Positions 1 through 11,823 of a stretch of 64,000 nucleotides of DNA are shown piece after piece. The notes beneath the pieces were generated by a model that saw nothing but the letters and a program-made list of their open reading frames with translations, ran no database searches and was not told the origin of the DNA. The DNA comes from Craterostigma plantagineum (taxonomy: Eukaryota > Streptophyta > Magnoliopsida > Lamiales > Linderniaceae). The translations under genes and the position numbers were made by a program. The first letter of the stretch is position 1; each line of letters starts with the position of its first letter. The stretch spans positions 186,001 to 250,000 of the forward strand of contig JAPQWV010000647.1 in assembly GCA_027422505.1 (NCBI GenBank), read 5' to 3'.

Positions 1-91
1 TTTCCTCAGCTACAGCTGCCGCAATCTTAGAATCAAACCTAATAACCACAAATTTTCATTGTTCAGAGAAAATTGAACTGCAAACTGAAAA
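1..91. other. Left flank of Tekay-A, unassigned DNA
   Basis: AT-rich sequence without a recognisable ORF or repeat. It should be the target DNA of the outer element: it ends in GAAAA just before the LTR, and the sequence after the far LTR begins GAAAC, a target duplication with one mismatch. The original locus would therefore read from here into 29922 onward. Confidence 0.6.
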
Positions 92-2176
92 TGTAATACC
101 CCAGATTTTATGAATATGCTAATCTGCGAATTTACGTGCAAATTATGTGTTTATATGATTGCATGTTATGTGCCTAGATGGTTTCATACTACGTGATATG
201 ATTTTATATGTGCTGGTATGCTATTAGGACGGTTAATCGAGTAGTTTGAGTAGGGAATTATAAATAATTGCGTATAAGATCTATAATTTTGAAGTAAGGA
301 AAATTATTAATAGGAGTTATGTTATATATATAGGGCATTCGAATAAAAAAAACTAATAAGAATTAAATGGATAGGATTTCGAAGTAGAGGGATGTTTAGA
401 AAGTGAGAAGACTTTCGAAACTTAGGGTTTTTCAATTGTTTGATTTGAAAACCTAGCCAAAGAATTAGTTAAGTGGGCTGGAATTAATGATTGGGCTACA
501 TTTAATTTGATTATATCTCCACATAAGGTCCAAATCATAAAGGTACAAAATGGATAATTATTAAGACCACGTTTCTTACTATGGGAGGAGAAAAGACGTC
601 ATCACCTCCTAGTCTTATCATCACCACTTTCAATACTTTAATACATATCTATAGCATAAATTGTACCATAAAGAAGGAAACGAAACCTTGATAAAACAAC
701 AAAACTGAGAGAGAGCATTTAAGGAAAGGACAAGAGGGTATCGAACTTGAGGAAAACTAGAATGAAGTCTCGACATTTGTTCTTTTCTCAACTTAATAGC
801 TCGACATTTTCTTTTAATAATCTCGACAAAGTGAGACCTCGACATTTGTACAAGTTTGACACCTTATAGAATTAGTAACTAAGATCTCGATATGGTTTAA
901 TAATCTCGACATCTATGTCTCGACATTTCCAAGATTTCGACATTGTATTTCAGTTAATAAATTTTCGGTATTTTAAAATTTTGCTATTTCTAGGGTTTTC
1001 AATATTTTAGGGTTTATTTATTTTTAGGAATTTCATTATTTTTAGGTTTTCATAAATTTTAGGGTTTTAATAATTTTAGCATTTCCGAAACTTATATGAC
1101 TTAGTAAATTTATTGATGTGGAAATATTTTCAATATTCAGAGGATCGAAGCATAGGAAGTTTACCCGACTTCGTATCTAATTTTATCAAGAGGACAGGTA
1201 GGTGGATTATCCATCTACAATACGTAAACACAATTCTGTGTTTCATGTGATTATGTGATTTACGTGACTTATGTGACTTATATGTTTTACGTACGTATTA
1301 TATAAATCATGTTTTATGATATTTTTATATGCATGGCACGTGCATATCACGTTAGAGCGAGAGATGGTTGTACCGTAGTGTGACGATAATGATATGAGAT
1401 ATTGACGTACGGGGTAGAAAGAGATGCTTGTGATTGGTGACTCTTAGAGGAGTCGAGGTAGGGCTCACTCGGCACCTGGCGAAGACAGGCGTGATCGATC
1501 TGTCTACTCGGGTGTGACCGTCCCGAGGTGCATACCGCCGGAGATATTGATGTGACCTGATAGGAGGCCATTGGCGTGACCGTCCAGTGCACTATCAGTG
1601 TATACTTTTGGTGCGGAGCGACCCGGTAGGAGGCCATTGGCGTGATCGTCCAGTGCACTACCAGGGTAGGCCGCTGCGAGACTTGGGGGTGGCCTCCCAG
1701 TAGTCTTTTGCGCGCGAAGGTGTCGAGCCTAACCTAGGGCCCTGTGTTGTGTGAAATAGGAATGTGCGAAAAGAAGAGTGTGCATTATATCATGTTGTGA
1801 GATATTGAGTTTGGGGTTGAGTGCACACTTGCATACATGCATTTTATTCACCTACTGGGCAAATTGCTCAGTGTTTACGTGTTGTAGGTACTGAGTCCGA
1901 CGCTGATACGCGTCGTGACTGAGGCGGCTGGTGGCGGTGCTCCACGGACTTTTGAGGGCGGTGCGGTACATGGATGAAGACCTGTGGAGCGGCTTTAGGA
2001 CTTTTGGTTCTTTTGGTATTTTTGGGGCTTCGGCCCGTGTACAGACATGACGATGTAGACGAATTTTTATATTAGTGTTTATTATTTTAGGAAAAAGTTT
2101 TAATTAGACGGGCCTTCCGCGGCTTACGTTGCGGAAATCCGCCACTAATCCTAGTTAGAAAAGAAGGGTCGCCACA
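92..2176 (+). repeat. Tekay-A 5' LTR (2085 bp, internally shortened)
   Basis: Matches the 3' LTR at 27290-29921 over its whole length except for about 547 bp missing after the ACTAG near 760. The missing part covers the first half of a TCGACATT motif array. Near the 3' side lies a GC-rich two-copy repeat (about 71 bp, 1560-1670) and then a short hairpin at 1855-1871. The LTR ends with the CA of GCCACA directly before the primer site. Confidence 0.93.
1855..1871 (+). other. LTR hairpin (conserved in all Tekay LTRs here)
   Basis: CTGGGC and GCTCAG can pair across the loop AAATT, with one G-U pair in RNA. It sits just before the conserved string GTTTACGTGTTGTAGG. The same stem with other loops occurs at 15503-15518, 22068-22083, 29600-29616, 50243-50259 and 50714-50729. 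Confidence 0.6.
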
Positions 2177-2190
2177 GGTGGTATCAGAGC
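2177..2190 (+). other. Primer binding site, first copy
   Basis: GGTGGTATCAGAGC follows the LTR end directly. TGGTATCAGAGC is the usual complement of the 3' end of plant initiator tRNA-Met. A second copy stands at 2716. Confidence 0.9.
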
Positions 2191-2478
2191 ACAACCTCTC
2201 GCAGTACGGTTCTGGTTCGGGGACGAACCAGGCGGAAGCTGGTGGGCATGTGATGCCCGGGGCCGATGAGGGCGGGGAGTGATCGCCGGTGCCAGAGAGG
2301 TGTACGGACAAGGAGCGGCTCCTGGCAGGCTTCTAGGCGAAGGGGTACATGAATGAACCGATCCGACACCCGAATGAGAGGGGATCCTGAGACTGACAAT
2401 GTATGGGCGTGTCAGGCTAAGAATTGTATAAGAGAATTGATAGTACTACTCATATCACCAAGGTCAACCTACCTTTTC

Positions 2479-2572
2479 GGGAGTCCATCCGAAAGAACTT
2501 CAAAGTTAAGCGTGCTTGACTTGAAGCAATCTTGGGATGGGTGACCCCATGGGAAGTTTGCCCAGGGTGCGT
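2479..2572 (+). ncRNA. 5S rRNA-like domain of a Cassandra-type LTR
   Basis: The segment holds CAAAGTTAAGCGTGCTTG (2501-2518), which is plant 5S rRNA with the box A region, and GGGATGGGTGACC (2534-2546) with the box C region, spaced as in 5S rRNA, followed by GGGAAGT. Other parts differ from genuine 5S genes, and the surroundings are a retroelement. It is a 5S-derived LTR domain with possible Pol III promoter elements and not a ribosomal 5S gene. Confidence 0.8.
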
Positions 2573-2715
2573 GTGAGCGAGGACGAAGCACGCTGAAAGG
2601 TTAAATGGTGGTACAGTGGGGCCAGACTATCAGTCGGAGTGTGGTGGGCCCAACCCCACAGGTCCCGGTAGGGACCGATGCTACAGTGACACCTGGAATG
2701 GTACGGGTTGTTACA

Positions 2716-2729
2716 GGTGGTATCAGAGC
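2716..2729 (+). other. Primer binding site, second copy
   Basis: GGTGGTATCAGAGC again, directly after GTTACA. The leader that follows (to 2877) is homologous to the leader of Tekay-B after its only primer site at 15811, so this copy continues into the native Tekay-A leader. Confidence 0.9.
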
Positions 2730-2877
2730 TTCGGCTTTAGATTCTGAAGACTGTCCATGTACTGCCGCTCAAAAGCCTGGAGAACCAGCCTGGCCTGTAA
2801 GTTTAAAGACTGATTATGTGATTACGTGTTATTTGATATATGTGCTTTCTGTGAATAATTGTAGAAATAGTTAAGAA

Positions 2878-3230
2878 ATGCCAAGTACACGTAGAGAAGT
2901 GGGTGAAACTAGTCGTAGGGCGGGTTCCGAATCCCCACCGAATGAGGACCGCTCTACCATTCATCAGTTAACTGATCTGATTCGGCGGCAGTCCGATCAG
3001 ATTAATGATCTCATCCATCGTCAAAATTCCTCGGAACGTCACTCATCCCCTGGCCTAGAACATGCAGAAGCTGCCGGGGAGAGGTTCCGAAGATTAAATC
3101 CCCCTGCCTTCGAGGAAGCCGCTGATCCTACTTATGCGGAGGATTGGCTTAGAACCATCGAGAATATGTCTCGCGTTAGCCACCTACCCGATACTGAGAA
3201 GGTGACTTGTGCCACTTTCATGTTACGTGG
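2878..3230 (+). pseudogene. gag: Tekay-A gag, N-terminal part (interrupted)
   Basis: The first about 118 codons of the Gag structural protein, which assembles the virus-like particle. The start follows the leader and opens with a charged, low-complexity N-terminus (MPSTRREVGE). The capsid-like part begins with the family pattern AEDWLRTIE and runs to TFMLRG. At codon 118 the frame is broken by the insertion of SIRE-A; the last bases before the break are the target copy CGTGG. The frame resumes after the second CGTGG at 23143, exactly in phase. The open frame that runs on to 3309 is only read-through into the SIRE-A LTR. Confidence 0.88.
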
Positions 3231-4684
3231 TGTTGACCTTTTTGGTCCATATATGTTAGAGAGTTTTGATGAACGATGTAATTGTAATGACATTAGGTCT
3301 ATAAAATAAGCAATTCGATTTGGGAAAATAAAATGTCTAAATTCATGATAATGTTCAACCATGCATTGCAAATGAAATGAAAATTGTTAAAGTGTTGAAT
3401 ATTTGAATTACGTGTGATTCTGTGATGATTTGATGGAACTATGTGATCGCGTATTATAGACAGTCCATGAGATAGGATATATCGTTCTGTGCTAAATATG
3501 GAAATAATGCATGAGATATCCTACTGAGCTATATATGGAAAATATGCTGTTTATATATGGAAAGTGATATATCCGTTGATACCAGTTTATTCCTGGACGA
3601 AAATCATATGCACGATCCATGCTTGCCTTGCACTGAATTAAATGCGAAATATTAAATTGATATCTTTCCTTGTGCTGATTGGATTATTATATTTAGGAAA
3701 GATTTGATTTGATTGACCTTATGGATAAGATGCTATTATATGATATGTGCTATAAACGGATGTGATCTCTGAAATAAGGAAAGTTGTGCCATGATGTGAT
3801 AAATCGATTTATGTAAGCTCTGATCTGATTCTTGTGCTAAACATGGTAAATATATTGATTAAATGCTATGAGCTGTACATGGAAAACGTGCTTATGTCTT
3901 GCTATCTTATGTGCCATACTTGGAAAGTAAATCTAAAGTACTCGTTACTAGGAACTGATAGCAGGGAATCACTTATGGAAAATTTCGATATGGAAAATAT
4001 ATGCGAAATGGTTGAAATTGCTTGAGTACGAAAATTGAGCTTTATATGGAATATAATCATGCTTTAATGTGCTATATGACCGTTGTGACGATGTATTAGA
4101 AGCATGATTTATATGGTATGATTGATTCGAAAGCTACATGGAAACTATGCTTGATTTGGTGATTATTGTTTGATATGACTTTCCATGTGAAGTGCTATTA
4201 GAAAAGGATTTATATGAACTGCACTTCAGACTTTCGAAGTACAGAGAACAGAACAGAGAATTTGCGAATCTAAGCCTACGAGAGATTTTTTTTGAGCAGA
4301 GAGATACTAAGATATTCCTGAGCGTTTCACTTGCGATAGCTTTCTGCCTACCCGAACTTTAACTTGCCTATCCATCACTGAGCGAGTGATTCATCAGATA
4401 TTCCATCATCCCCTGCCATATATTCTGTCTTCGGACGTGTTGTCTTCGGACGTGAGCAATACCAAGGAGGCAAGGTCGACGTTTACGCACACGTGAAGGG
4501 AAAGACAAGTCCGGGGGCCCTTCGGTAGCGAGCTGTGTCTGTCGGGATCAAGGAGATTCCGAGGAACGAAACTCGGCGTGTGGTAACCTAGTAGTGTCTA
4601 GTGTTCGACTTGTTTCGGTTGTGTATTGGGCTGACCAATCAGTTTTGTATCCAGCTACGGTGCATTATAGTGATTGGTTAAACT

Positions 4685-4704
4685 CTTGGGAAGAAAATCC
4701 CAAG
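4685..4704 (+). other. Inverted repeat in SIRE-A LTR promoter region
   Basis: CTTGGGA and TCCCAAG flank a 6-base loop about 35 bp before the TATA box. SIRE-B keeps the same stem with a different loop (37634-37653 region). A second smaller palindrome, CCCCAGTTGGGG, lies at 4717-4728. Confidence 0.6.
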
Positions 4705-4737
4705 GAGAGGAGTAAACCCCAGTTGGGGATATAACCT

Positions 4738-4747
4738 CTATAAAAAT
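4738..4747 (+). promoter_or_regulatory. Probable TATA box of SIRE-A 5' LTR
   Basis: CTATAAAAAT stands about 210 bp before the end of the LTR, which is a suitable place for the element's Pol II promoter. The start site would be near 4770. Confidence 0.6.
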
Positions 4748-4950
4748 CCTGTCTCGCATTTACTTTTCAGTTATTTCTTTATCGCTGTGAGACAGACCCG
4801 ACACACATCCGACGTTACTAGGATATATCAGGCATACTAGTTACAAACATCAGTAGGTATATCTAAGTCACCACACTAAGGTTTTGAAAAAGAAGCATAA
4901 AATTTTATTAGCCTAATTCACCCCCCCTCTTAGGCACTTTTATATCTTCA

Positions 4951-4964
4951 TTTGGTATCAGAGC
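4951..4964 (+). other. SIRE-A primer binding site
   Basis: TTTGGTATCAGAGC lies directly after the LTR and matches the initiator tRNA-Met type primer site. Confidence 0.9.
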
Positions 4965-5009
4965 GGGTTACTCAAACGACGGGCCTAACAAGCCTGAGTT
5001 AAAGATCTA

Positions 5010-6854
5010 ATGGCTTCTTCGAGTTTTGATGTTTTTGCAGAAGGACAATCCCATTCTAGGCCACCGCTCTTTGATGGAACAAACTATGCTATATGGAAAA
5101 ATCGTATGAAGGAATTCCTGCTTGCTACTGACTATGACCTGTGGGGTATCATCACGACTGGACCCTACAGTCCCAAGAAGGCGGATGGAACTCCAAAGAA
5201 AGGTTCCGAGTACGATACAACCGACAAGCGAGGAATATCCTTGAATGCCAAAGCTAAGAACATGATCGCCTGCGCGCTTACAAGAGAAGAATACAATCGT
5301 GTGAGTTCATGCGAATCTGCCAAGGACATGTGGGAGATGCTTCAAGTCACACATGAGGGAACCACTCGAGTTGTACAAGAAAGAATAGCCCTCTTAACTC
5401 ACCAATACGAGCTGTTCAAAATGGAGGACAACGAGACCATAAGCCATATGTACGCAAGATTCATGAGCATCATAAATCAAATGTTCTTGTTGGGAAAGAA
5501 AATACCGGACGGTGAGAAAGTACGGAAGATACTGAGATCTCTGCCAAGAGAATGGAATCCCAAAGTAACTGCCATCTACGAAGCAAAGGACTTGGACCAA
5601 CTTTCCGTGTCAGAATTGATTGGATCTCTTACCACCTACGAGATGACTCAGATATCCATCAAAGAAAAACCAACGGTCCGAAGTCAACCAAACATTGCAT
5701 TTAACACCGAACAAGAAAATGATTCTGAAGGTGAAGAAGAAACTGAGGAGGACCTAATGGAGCAGATCGCCATGCTGACCAGAAGATTTGAAAAGTTTCG
5801 GATGAGAAGAAAGTTCAAGGGAAACTCCAAGTTCCAGCCTAGGAAGAAGGGAATATCATCATCCGGGAACAACGTGCAGAAATGTTTCAAATGCAACAAG
5901 CCAGGCCACTTCGCCTCAAACTGCCCTATGGAAAATGGTGACAAAAAGGTAAAGAAGCAGAAAGCAATGGTCACTAACTGGGAAGAGGCCGAAAGTGAAG
6001 AGGAGGAAGATCTCGCCTACATGGCCAATGACGATGATCAGGTATCAGATTCATCTACTATTAAGAAAATTTACTTTCTAAATGAATTATATGCTAGGCA
6101 AGATGAATCTCATGATAACGCTTCCTCAGTTCCTGAAGTAGATGAAAAGGAAGAGATGTTTGAAATTATTCAAAACGCAGAAAGAAGAATTAAGTCGCTC
6201 AACTCACAAGTAAAGAGTCTGATTAGGCAACGAGATGATGTAGCTAGAGAAAAGCATCAAACAGAGCTAGAAAATGAGCGTCTGAAAGCCGAGCTAGAAA
6301 CTCTTAAGGAAGAAAAAGTCTTATGTAGTTGCGAAAAGCTTAAGAAGCAAGAAAATAGGTCTAGAGACACGTCCGTCCTTAAGGATTTCTTAGAAGAAAA
6401 CAAAAATGTTAGACTTTTTGTAGGACAACATAATCTCAACATGATACTTGATCTTCCTAGACATGTTGGAAATACAGGGATAGGATATTCCACAACACCT
6501 AAGCATGCTGCACCTTCACTAGATATTAGAAAGCCTAAATGTTTTTCATGCGGCCGTCACGGTCATTATGCTAACCACTGTTTCTTGAAGAAAGCTGATA
6601 AAACTAGATATATCTGGAGGCCAAAGCAGATTCCTAAGAATCAAGGTTCTAACACTGGCGCGCCTGCATTTATGAGATCACAGTCTGTGACAGATGATAT
6701 ATCATGTGTTAACAAGAGTCATTTTACCACTAACCCTTTAGGACCCAATCGAAGTTGGGCACCTCAGAAAAGAAATGATTCATGCAGGTACAAAGAAGAA
6801 AATCCAGCAAAAAGAACAAGTGGTACCTCGACAGTGGGTGTTCCCACCATATGA
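5010..6854 (+). CDS. gag: SIRE-A Gag polyprotein, 614 codons
   Basis: Structural protein of the virus-like particle. The start lies 45 bp after the primer site. An N-terminal part of about 230 residues is of the copia capsid (UBN2) type, with the patterns [12 protein letters not shown] and [11 protein letters not shown] first CCHC knuckle ([14 protein letters not shown]) starts near residue 292. An acidic stretch and a long coiled-coil region rich in K, E and L cover roughly residues 390-460. A second knuckle ([14 protein letters not shown]) starts near residue 511. Long gags with a coiled coil are usual in sireviruses. The frame is open throughout. It ends 73 nt inside the pol frame, which is offset by -1, so pol needs frameshifting, splicing or internal initiation. 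Confidence 0.92.
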   Translation: MASSSFDVFAEGQSHSRPPLFDGTNYAIWKNRMKEFLLATDYDLWGIITTGPYSPKKADGTPKKGSEYDTTDKRGISLNAKAKNMIACALTREEYNRVSSCESAKDMWEMLQVTHEGTTRVVQERIALLTHQYELFKMEDNETISHMYARFMSIINQMFLLGKKIPDGEKVRKILRSLPREWNPKVTAIYEAKDLDQLSVSELIGSLTTYEMTQISIKEKPTVRSQPNIAFNTEQENDSEGEEETEEDLMEQIAMLTRRFEKFRMRRKFKGNSKFQPRKKGISSSGNNVQKCFKCNKPGHFASNCPMENGDKKVKKQKAMVTNWEEAESEEEEDLAYMANDDDQVSDSSTIKKIYFLNELYARQDESHDNASSVPEVDEKEEMFEIIQNAERRIKSLNSQVKSLIRQRDDVAREKHQTELENERLKAELETLKEEKVLCSCEKLKKQENRSRDTSVLKDFLEENKNVRLFVGQHNLNMILDLPRHVGNTGIGYSTTPKHAAPSLDIRKPKCFSCGRHGHYANHCFLKKADKTRYIWRPKQIPKNQGSNTGAPAFMRSQSVTDDISCVNKSHFTTNPLGPNRSWAPQKRNDSCRYKEENPAKRTSGTSTVGVPTI

Positions 6855-9800
6855 CAGGTGATATCAGTAAGTTTGTGTCGGTGAAAGCCTATGATGGAGG
6901 ATATGTCTCCTACGCCGACAACACTAAAGCTAAGATCATTGGGGTTGGAACTATCGGTAACACTTTACATACTACTATAGATGACGTATGGTTAGTTAAG
7001 AATCTAGAACATAATCTCATTAGCATTAGTCAATTATGTGATAAGGGTCATATGGTAACCTTTGAAAATGATAAATGTATTGTTAAAACCAATGATAAGG
7101 TACTGTTTAGTGCATCTAGGGATAGGAATATTTATTGCATAACTCTTGATGATATCACTGACCAGAACGTCAAGTGCTTAGCAGTTACACAGGATAACAC
7201 CTGGTTATGGCATAGACGCTTAGGACATGCCAACATGGAATTACTGTCTCACATCACAAGCAATGCACTGGTGCGAGGTGTTCCTGACATAAAGTTTGTC
7301 AAGGACAAAACATGCAAGGAATGCCAAATGGGCAAGCAGACCAAGACATCGTTCAAGGCAAAGAATGTGATATCCACATCCAGACCTCTGGAATTACTGC
7401 ATCTCGACCTTTTTGGTCCTGTCCAGACGATGTCTCTGCGAGGTAAAAGATATGCATTTGTTATTGTTGATGATTATTCCAGGTATACTTGGGTGATATT
7501 TCTTGCACATAAGAATGAGGCACTAGATAATTTTGCATCACTAGTTAAGAGACTTGAAAATGAAAAAGAAACAAACTTATGTAGGATACGCAGTGATAAC
7601 GGACTGGAATTTGATAGTAGGTCATTTGCATCATTCTGTGATCAGTACGGATATAGTCATAAATTCTCTGCCCCTATAACTCCTCAACAGAATGGCATAG
7701 TTGAACGTAAAAATAGGGTATTACAGGAAATGGCTAGATCTATGTTACATGAGTATGATATTCCTAAACAGTTCTGGGCGGAAGCTGTTAGTACAGCTTG
7801 TTATGTGTCTAATCGTGTTTTCCTTAGGCCGATATTAAAGAAGACTTCTTATGAAATCTGGCATGGTAGAACTCCGAATATAAGTTACTTTCGAGTGTTT
7901 GGATGCAAATGTTTTATCTTGAACGATAGAGATAAGAGAGGAAAATTTGACTCTAAGGTTGATGAAGGGATATTCCTTGGTTACAGTCTTCACTCTAAGG
8001 CATATCGGGTTTATAATAAAAAGAAATTGACTGTTCAGGAGTCCATACATGTTACTTTTGATGAAATGCCTAACGCAGATGCTACTGATGAGGAAGGTAT
8101 AGATTTTCCCTGTGCAGAATTACAGGATACTGAAGATGGTAAGGATGATATTCCAGAAGACGAAAATATAGAGACACTGGAACCGGATGCAAATGAGCTA
8201 CAACCTAGAAAATGGAAACATGCTTCCAGTCATCCAACAGATCAAGTGATAGGAAATATCAGATCTGGAATCAAAACTCGAGCAACTGTACGAAATCAGG
8301 ATACAGAGGAATCTCATGATGTACTACTTTCAATGATGGAACCAAAAACAGTCCATGAAGCCTTGGATGATATATCCTGGGTCTCTGCCATGGAAGATGA
8401 GTTGGCTCAGTTCGAAAAGAGCCAAGTGTGGACACTCGTGGAGAGACCAGATGAAAAGTCCATCATAGGAACCAAATGGGTTTTCCGCAACAAACTCGAT
8501 GAACATGGTAATGTCACAAGGAACAAAGCGAGGTTAGTTGCAAAAGGTTATTCCCAGGAGGAAGGTATTGATTTCGATGAAACCTTTGCTCCAGTAGCTA
8601 GATTAGAGTCCATACGTGTCTTACTTGCATATGCATGTTTTAAACGTTTTAAACTTTTTCAAATGGACGTAAAAAGTGCATTTTTAAATGGCTTTATAAA
8701 TGAGGAGGTCTATGTAGAGCAACCACCGGGCTTTGCTAGGGAAGATTTTCCAAATCACGTTTTTAAATTAAATAAAGCATTATATGGTTTAAAGCAGGCT
8801 CCTAGGGCATGGTATGAAAGGCTACGCAAGTTCTTGATTGACATAGGATTCTCGACTGGAACTATTGATAACACACTGTTTATTAAGTATGAAGGAGATC
8901 ACATGATACTGGTACAAATATATGTTGATGATATCATATTTGGTAGTACTGATATCCTTCTTTGCGAGAAATTCTCTAAGTCTATGCAGAAGGAATTTGA
9001 GATGAGCTTAATGGGAGAGCTGAACTACTTCCTTGGGTTGCAAATAAAGCAACTTGACGGTGGAACCTTTGTATCCCAGACTAAGTACAGTAAGGAATTA
9101 CTGATCAAATTCGGGATGAACGACTCCAAAGCAATTTCCACTCCCATGCATCAGACCACCAAAATAGACAGTGACGAATCAGGTACACCAGTTGATCAAA
9201 CGGAATATCGAGGTATGATCGGTAGCCTTCTTTACTTAACTGCTAGTCGTCCTGATATCATGTTTGCTGTTGGTATGTGTTCGAGATATCAGTCTGACCC
9301 TAGGGAATCTCACTTGACAGCAGTCAAGCGTATACTTAGATATGTCAAGGGTACTGTCAATTATGGTTTGTGGTACTCTCATACGGAAGAATTCCCATTA
9401 ATGGGATATTCCGATGCCGACTATGCCGGCTGTAGGGAAGATAGGAAAAGTACTAGTGGAACTTGCCTATTACTTGGGAATTCCCTAGTTACCTGGTCTA
9501 GTAGAAAGCAAAATGCTGTCGCCCTCTCCACAACCGAAGCTGAATATATGGCCTTAGGAAATTGTTGTCAACAAATTCTTTGGATGAAACAAACCCTTAG
9601 TGATTTCGGGTTAAGTTATGACAAAATTCCTATTAGGTGTGATAGCACTAGTGCCATTAGTATTACTAAGAATCCCGTGCATCACTCTCGTACTAAGCAT
9701 ATTGAGGTTAAACATCATTTCATACGAGACCATGTTCAGAAGGGGAATATCAGTGTGGAATTCGTAGGAACAAATGATCAGCTTGCTGATATCTTCACGA

Positions 9801-9883
9801 AACCCCTCATTGAGGCAAGATTCTGCGACATCCGTGATCGATTGGGTATTATCGAGCTAAATAAGGTTAGTAAATCTGCCTAA
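6782..9883 (+). CDS. pol: SIRE-A Pol: protease, integrase, RT, RNase H (1033 codons)
   Basis: Complete copia-order pol. The protease site is DSG at residues 17-19, preceded by KWYL as in sireviruses. The GAG pre-integrase/zinc part ([16 protein letters not shown]) begins near residue 143. Integrase catalytic residues are seen in DLFGPV (about 208), SDNGLEF (about 270) and the E of VERKNR (about 307). RT carries YVDDIIFG near residue 714. RNase H carries YSDADYAG (about 876) and TEAEYMAL (about 918). No internal stop is present, so the enzymes look functional. The listed start is simply the first ATG after an in-frame stop at 6776; real translation may begin by another route because the protease site is only 16 residues in. 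Confidence 0.93.
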   Translation: MQVQRRKSSKKNKWYLDSGCSHHMTGDISKFVSVKAYDGGYVSYADNTKAKIIGVGTIGNTLHTTIDDVWLVKNLEHNLISISQLCDKGHMVTFENDKCIVKTNDKVLFSASRDRNIYCITLDDITDQNVKCLAVTQDNTWLWHRRLGHANMELLSHITSNALVRGVPDIKFVKDKTCKECQMGKQTKTSFKAKNVISTSRPLELLHLDLFGPVQTMSLRGKRYAFVIVDDYSRYTWVIFLAHKNEALDNFASLVKRLENEKETNLCRIRSDNGLEFDSRSFASFCDQYGYSHKFSAPITPQQNGIVERKNRVLQEMARSMLHEYDIPKQFWAEAVSTACYVSNRVFLRPILKKTSYEIWHGRTPNISYFRVFGCKCFILNDRDKRGKFDSKVDEGIFLGYSLHSKAYRVYNKKKLTVQESIHVTFDEMPNADATDEEGIDFPCAELQDTEDGKDDIPEDENIETLEPDANELQPRKWKHASSHPTDQVIGNIRSGIKTRATVRNQDTEESHDVLLSMMEPKTVHEALDDISWVSAMEDELAQFEKSQVWTLVERPDEKSIIGTKWVFRNKLDEHGNVTRNKARLVAKGYSQEEGIDFDETFAPVARLESIRVLLAYACFKRFKLFQMDVKSAFLNGFINEEVYVEQPPGFAREDFPNHVFKLNKALYGLKQAPRAWYERLRKFLIDIGFSTGTIDNTLFIKYEGDHMILVQIYVDDIIFGSTDILLCEKFSKSMQKEFEMSLMGELNYFLGLQIKQLDGGTFVSQTKYSKELLIKFGMNDSKAISTPMHQTTKIDSDESGTPVDQTEYRGMIGSLLYLTASRPDIMFAVGMCSRYQSDPRESHLTAVKRILRYVKGTVNYGLWYSHTEEFPLMGYSDADYAGCREDRKSTSGTCLLLGNSLVTWSSRKQNAVALSTTEAEYMALGNCCQQILWMKQTLSDFGLSYDKIPIRCDSTSAISITKNPVHHSRTKHIEVKHHFIRDHVQKGNISVEFVGTNDQLADIFTKPLIEARFCDIRDRLGIIELNKVSKSA

Positions 9884-10993
9884 TTCCATCATTTACTCTA
9901 GGTTACTCTACTTTAGATAGAAATTCTTAGCTATCCTATCTTAAGGTATTCATTCAGCCCTTAGAATATTTCCGTGGATCTTATAGATCTTTTCCTTAAG
10001 TATGATTCTCGTATTTTAGGAAGAAATTCGTAGTTATCTCTTCCTGGATATTCCTTCAGCCATTTAGTTTATTTTAGGAATATCCAATCTTCTGGATCTG
10101 CCCTTAAATGTGATCAGGTTATTTTAGGAAGGAATTCGTAGATATCATTCCAGCCTGCTCAGTTATTTAAGGAAACTCGGATATTTCCCCTTTCCCACTC
10201 AGCTCAGTCAAATCCTTTCCGTTATTATGAGATCAGGTCAAATCAGTCTGATATTTCTGACAAACCTTAGAACTGTGATTATGTTATTTTAGAAAGAACT
10301 TCCCAATAATCCTATTCTAAGATACTACTTTTAGCCCCTATGTTACTTTAGGGATTTTAGATCTTATCCTTAAGTGTGATCGCGTTGTTTTAGGAACAAA
10401 TTCATAGTTATCCCCTTCTGAGATCATCTTTTAGCTATCTAATTATTTTAGGAATGTTGGATTTTCTGGATCTATTCTTAAAATGTGATTAACCTATTTT
10501 AGGAAGATATTCGTAGATCTCTTTTCAGCCGCTAAGTTTTGGATCCCTAATTTTCAGCCCTTATCAAACCTTTTCTTTATTTATGAGATCCCATCAATTC
10601 AAAATTCGGTTTGAAAATCATATCTTCTTAATTCTATTTACGCCGAATTTATCATATCTCATTTTTTAAAAAAACTATATCTCTTGGATAATTGCCCATT
10701 TTTTAGATCACTCGATACTCCTTCCACCCTAACCTCATAATTCGAAGTTCACAGTCTCTCCTCTTGAAAATCATCTAAGTTATACTCCAGCTTTTAAGAG
10801 TTCCAATAAGATCATAGGGAGCTGAATAAATCAGCGATATCTGCCAGATCTAACGTGATTCCAGCCTTGAGAACGTTATTTGATAAGTTATTCATTCCTT
10901 CTTTCTCATTGTTCTTAGTTGCTTTGCGCTAAGTTTCAGCCTTAAAGCCTTAATATATCCCTTTTTGATGCTGAAGGGGGAGAAATCTGAGTA

Positions 10994-11165
10994 ATTAATG
11001 ATATAAGGGGTCTAAGAACTGTCCTTGATATTCGATGAAACGCCTATGATATATCTTGATGATATTGCGTGCTGACTGAATTAATGATATAAGGGGTCTA
11101 AGAACTGTCCTTGATATTCGATGAAACGCCTATGATATATCTTGATGATATTGCGTGCTGACTGA
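10994..11165 (+). repeat. Two tandem copies of an 86-bp unit
   Basis: The unit beginning AATTAATGATATAAGGGG and ending GCGTGCTGACTG occurs twice head to tail with no visible difference, so the duplication is very recent. Confidence 0.92.
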
Positions 11166-11345
11166 ATTTGCCTGAAATCTTTTATGCGCATATGATATAT
11201 CTTAGTTCTTACATGTGCTGACTGAATTTGCATGAATGATATATCTTAGTTCTTACATGTGCTGACTGAATTTGCATGAAATCTTTTATGCGCATATGAT
11301 ATATCTTAGTTCTTACATGTGCTGACTGAATTTGCATGAAAATAT
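11166..11345 (+). repeat. Tandem repeat, about 60-bp unit, shortened middle copy
   Basis: Three copies of a unit containing GATATATCTTAGTTCTTACA and GTGCTGACTGAATTTGC. The middle copy lacks the CTTTTATGCGCAT part. The unit end is shared with the 86-bp repeat just before it. Confidence 0.85.
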
Positions 11346-11823
11346 CTGCACAAATGCAATGGGAGCATAATTGTATGTGAATTCTGACTTTCGCCTATAT
11401 GATATCTATCTATGCTCTAAGTGGACTTTGAATGTATGCTCTGGACACTTGGAATAACCTCATTTAGACTGGGGGAGCAAACTAATATAGATTGGTAAAT
11501 TTCTGAACTTCACTAATATGTCTGCTCTGATGCTTAAACGCTTACATTGAATATCTGCATAAATGATATGGAATATGTGCACTCACGAATGGAATAGCTG
11601 CACTTTTGATATATCTGTGATGCTCTTATAAGATGCTTAATATTTTGCTCTGATCTCTGGATATATCTGTGCTGATCTTACACTGCGTTATCTGATCTTA
11701 TGCTCTGATACAGTGATATTCTGATACTTAACTGTGCAAATTGACTTGTGTGAGATTTCTTGATAAGTGCTAAGTGCTTGCTGCGATGATTATTTGATTG
11801 CTTGAATCATGCTTGGAAAATGC

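Larger units (their letters stand above)
2177..2715 (+). mobile_element. Cassandra-like TRIM unit (internal part plus one LTR) inserted between two primer sites
   Basis: This 539-bp block is absent from the related leader of Tekay-B, where the LTR is followed by one primer site and then the same downstream leader as found after 2716 here. It starts with a primer site, continues with about 200 bp of non-coding sequence, reaches a purine stretch (GAGAGGGGA, 2376-2384) and then an LTR-like part (about 2388-2715, 328 bp) ending GTTACA with a 5S-rRNA-like domain inside. This is the layout of Cassandra elements: internal region, PPT, LTR with 5S. The left end of the LTR is an estimate. Confidence 0.75.
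3231..4950 (+). repeat. SIRE-A 5' LTR
   Basis: The LTR runs from TGTTGACC to TATCTTCA. The first 900 bp are AT-rich with about ten dispersed TATGGAAA-like motifs. The promoter part near 4685-4750 has two inverted repeats followed by a TATA box. The small ORF at 3834-4025 recurs in the 3' LTR and looks like chance. Confidence 0.95.

Noticed and set aside
2479..2572. A genuine 5S rRNA gene
   Set aside because: Only the internal promoter half matches well, and the segment lies in an LTR-like unit between two primer sites, as in Cassandra elements.
3834..4025. A 63-codon ORF repeated at 12798-12989
   Set aside because: It is repeated only because both lie in the LTRs of one element; the sequence shows no domain and the repeats TATGGAAA explain its composition.
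5670..6860. Antisense ORFs opposite SIRE-A gag
   Set aside because: Composition mirrors the sense codons of an intact gag; no sign of separate coding.
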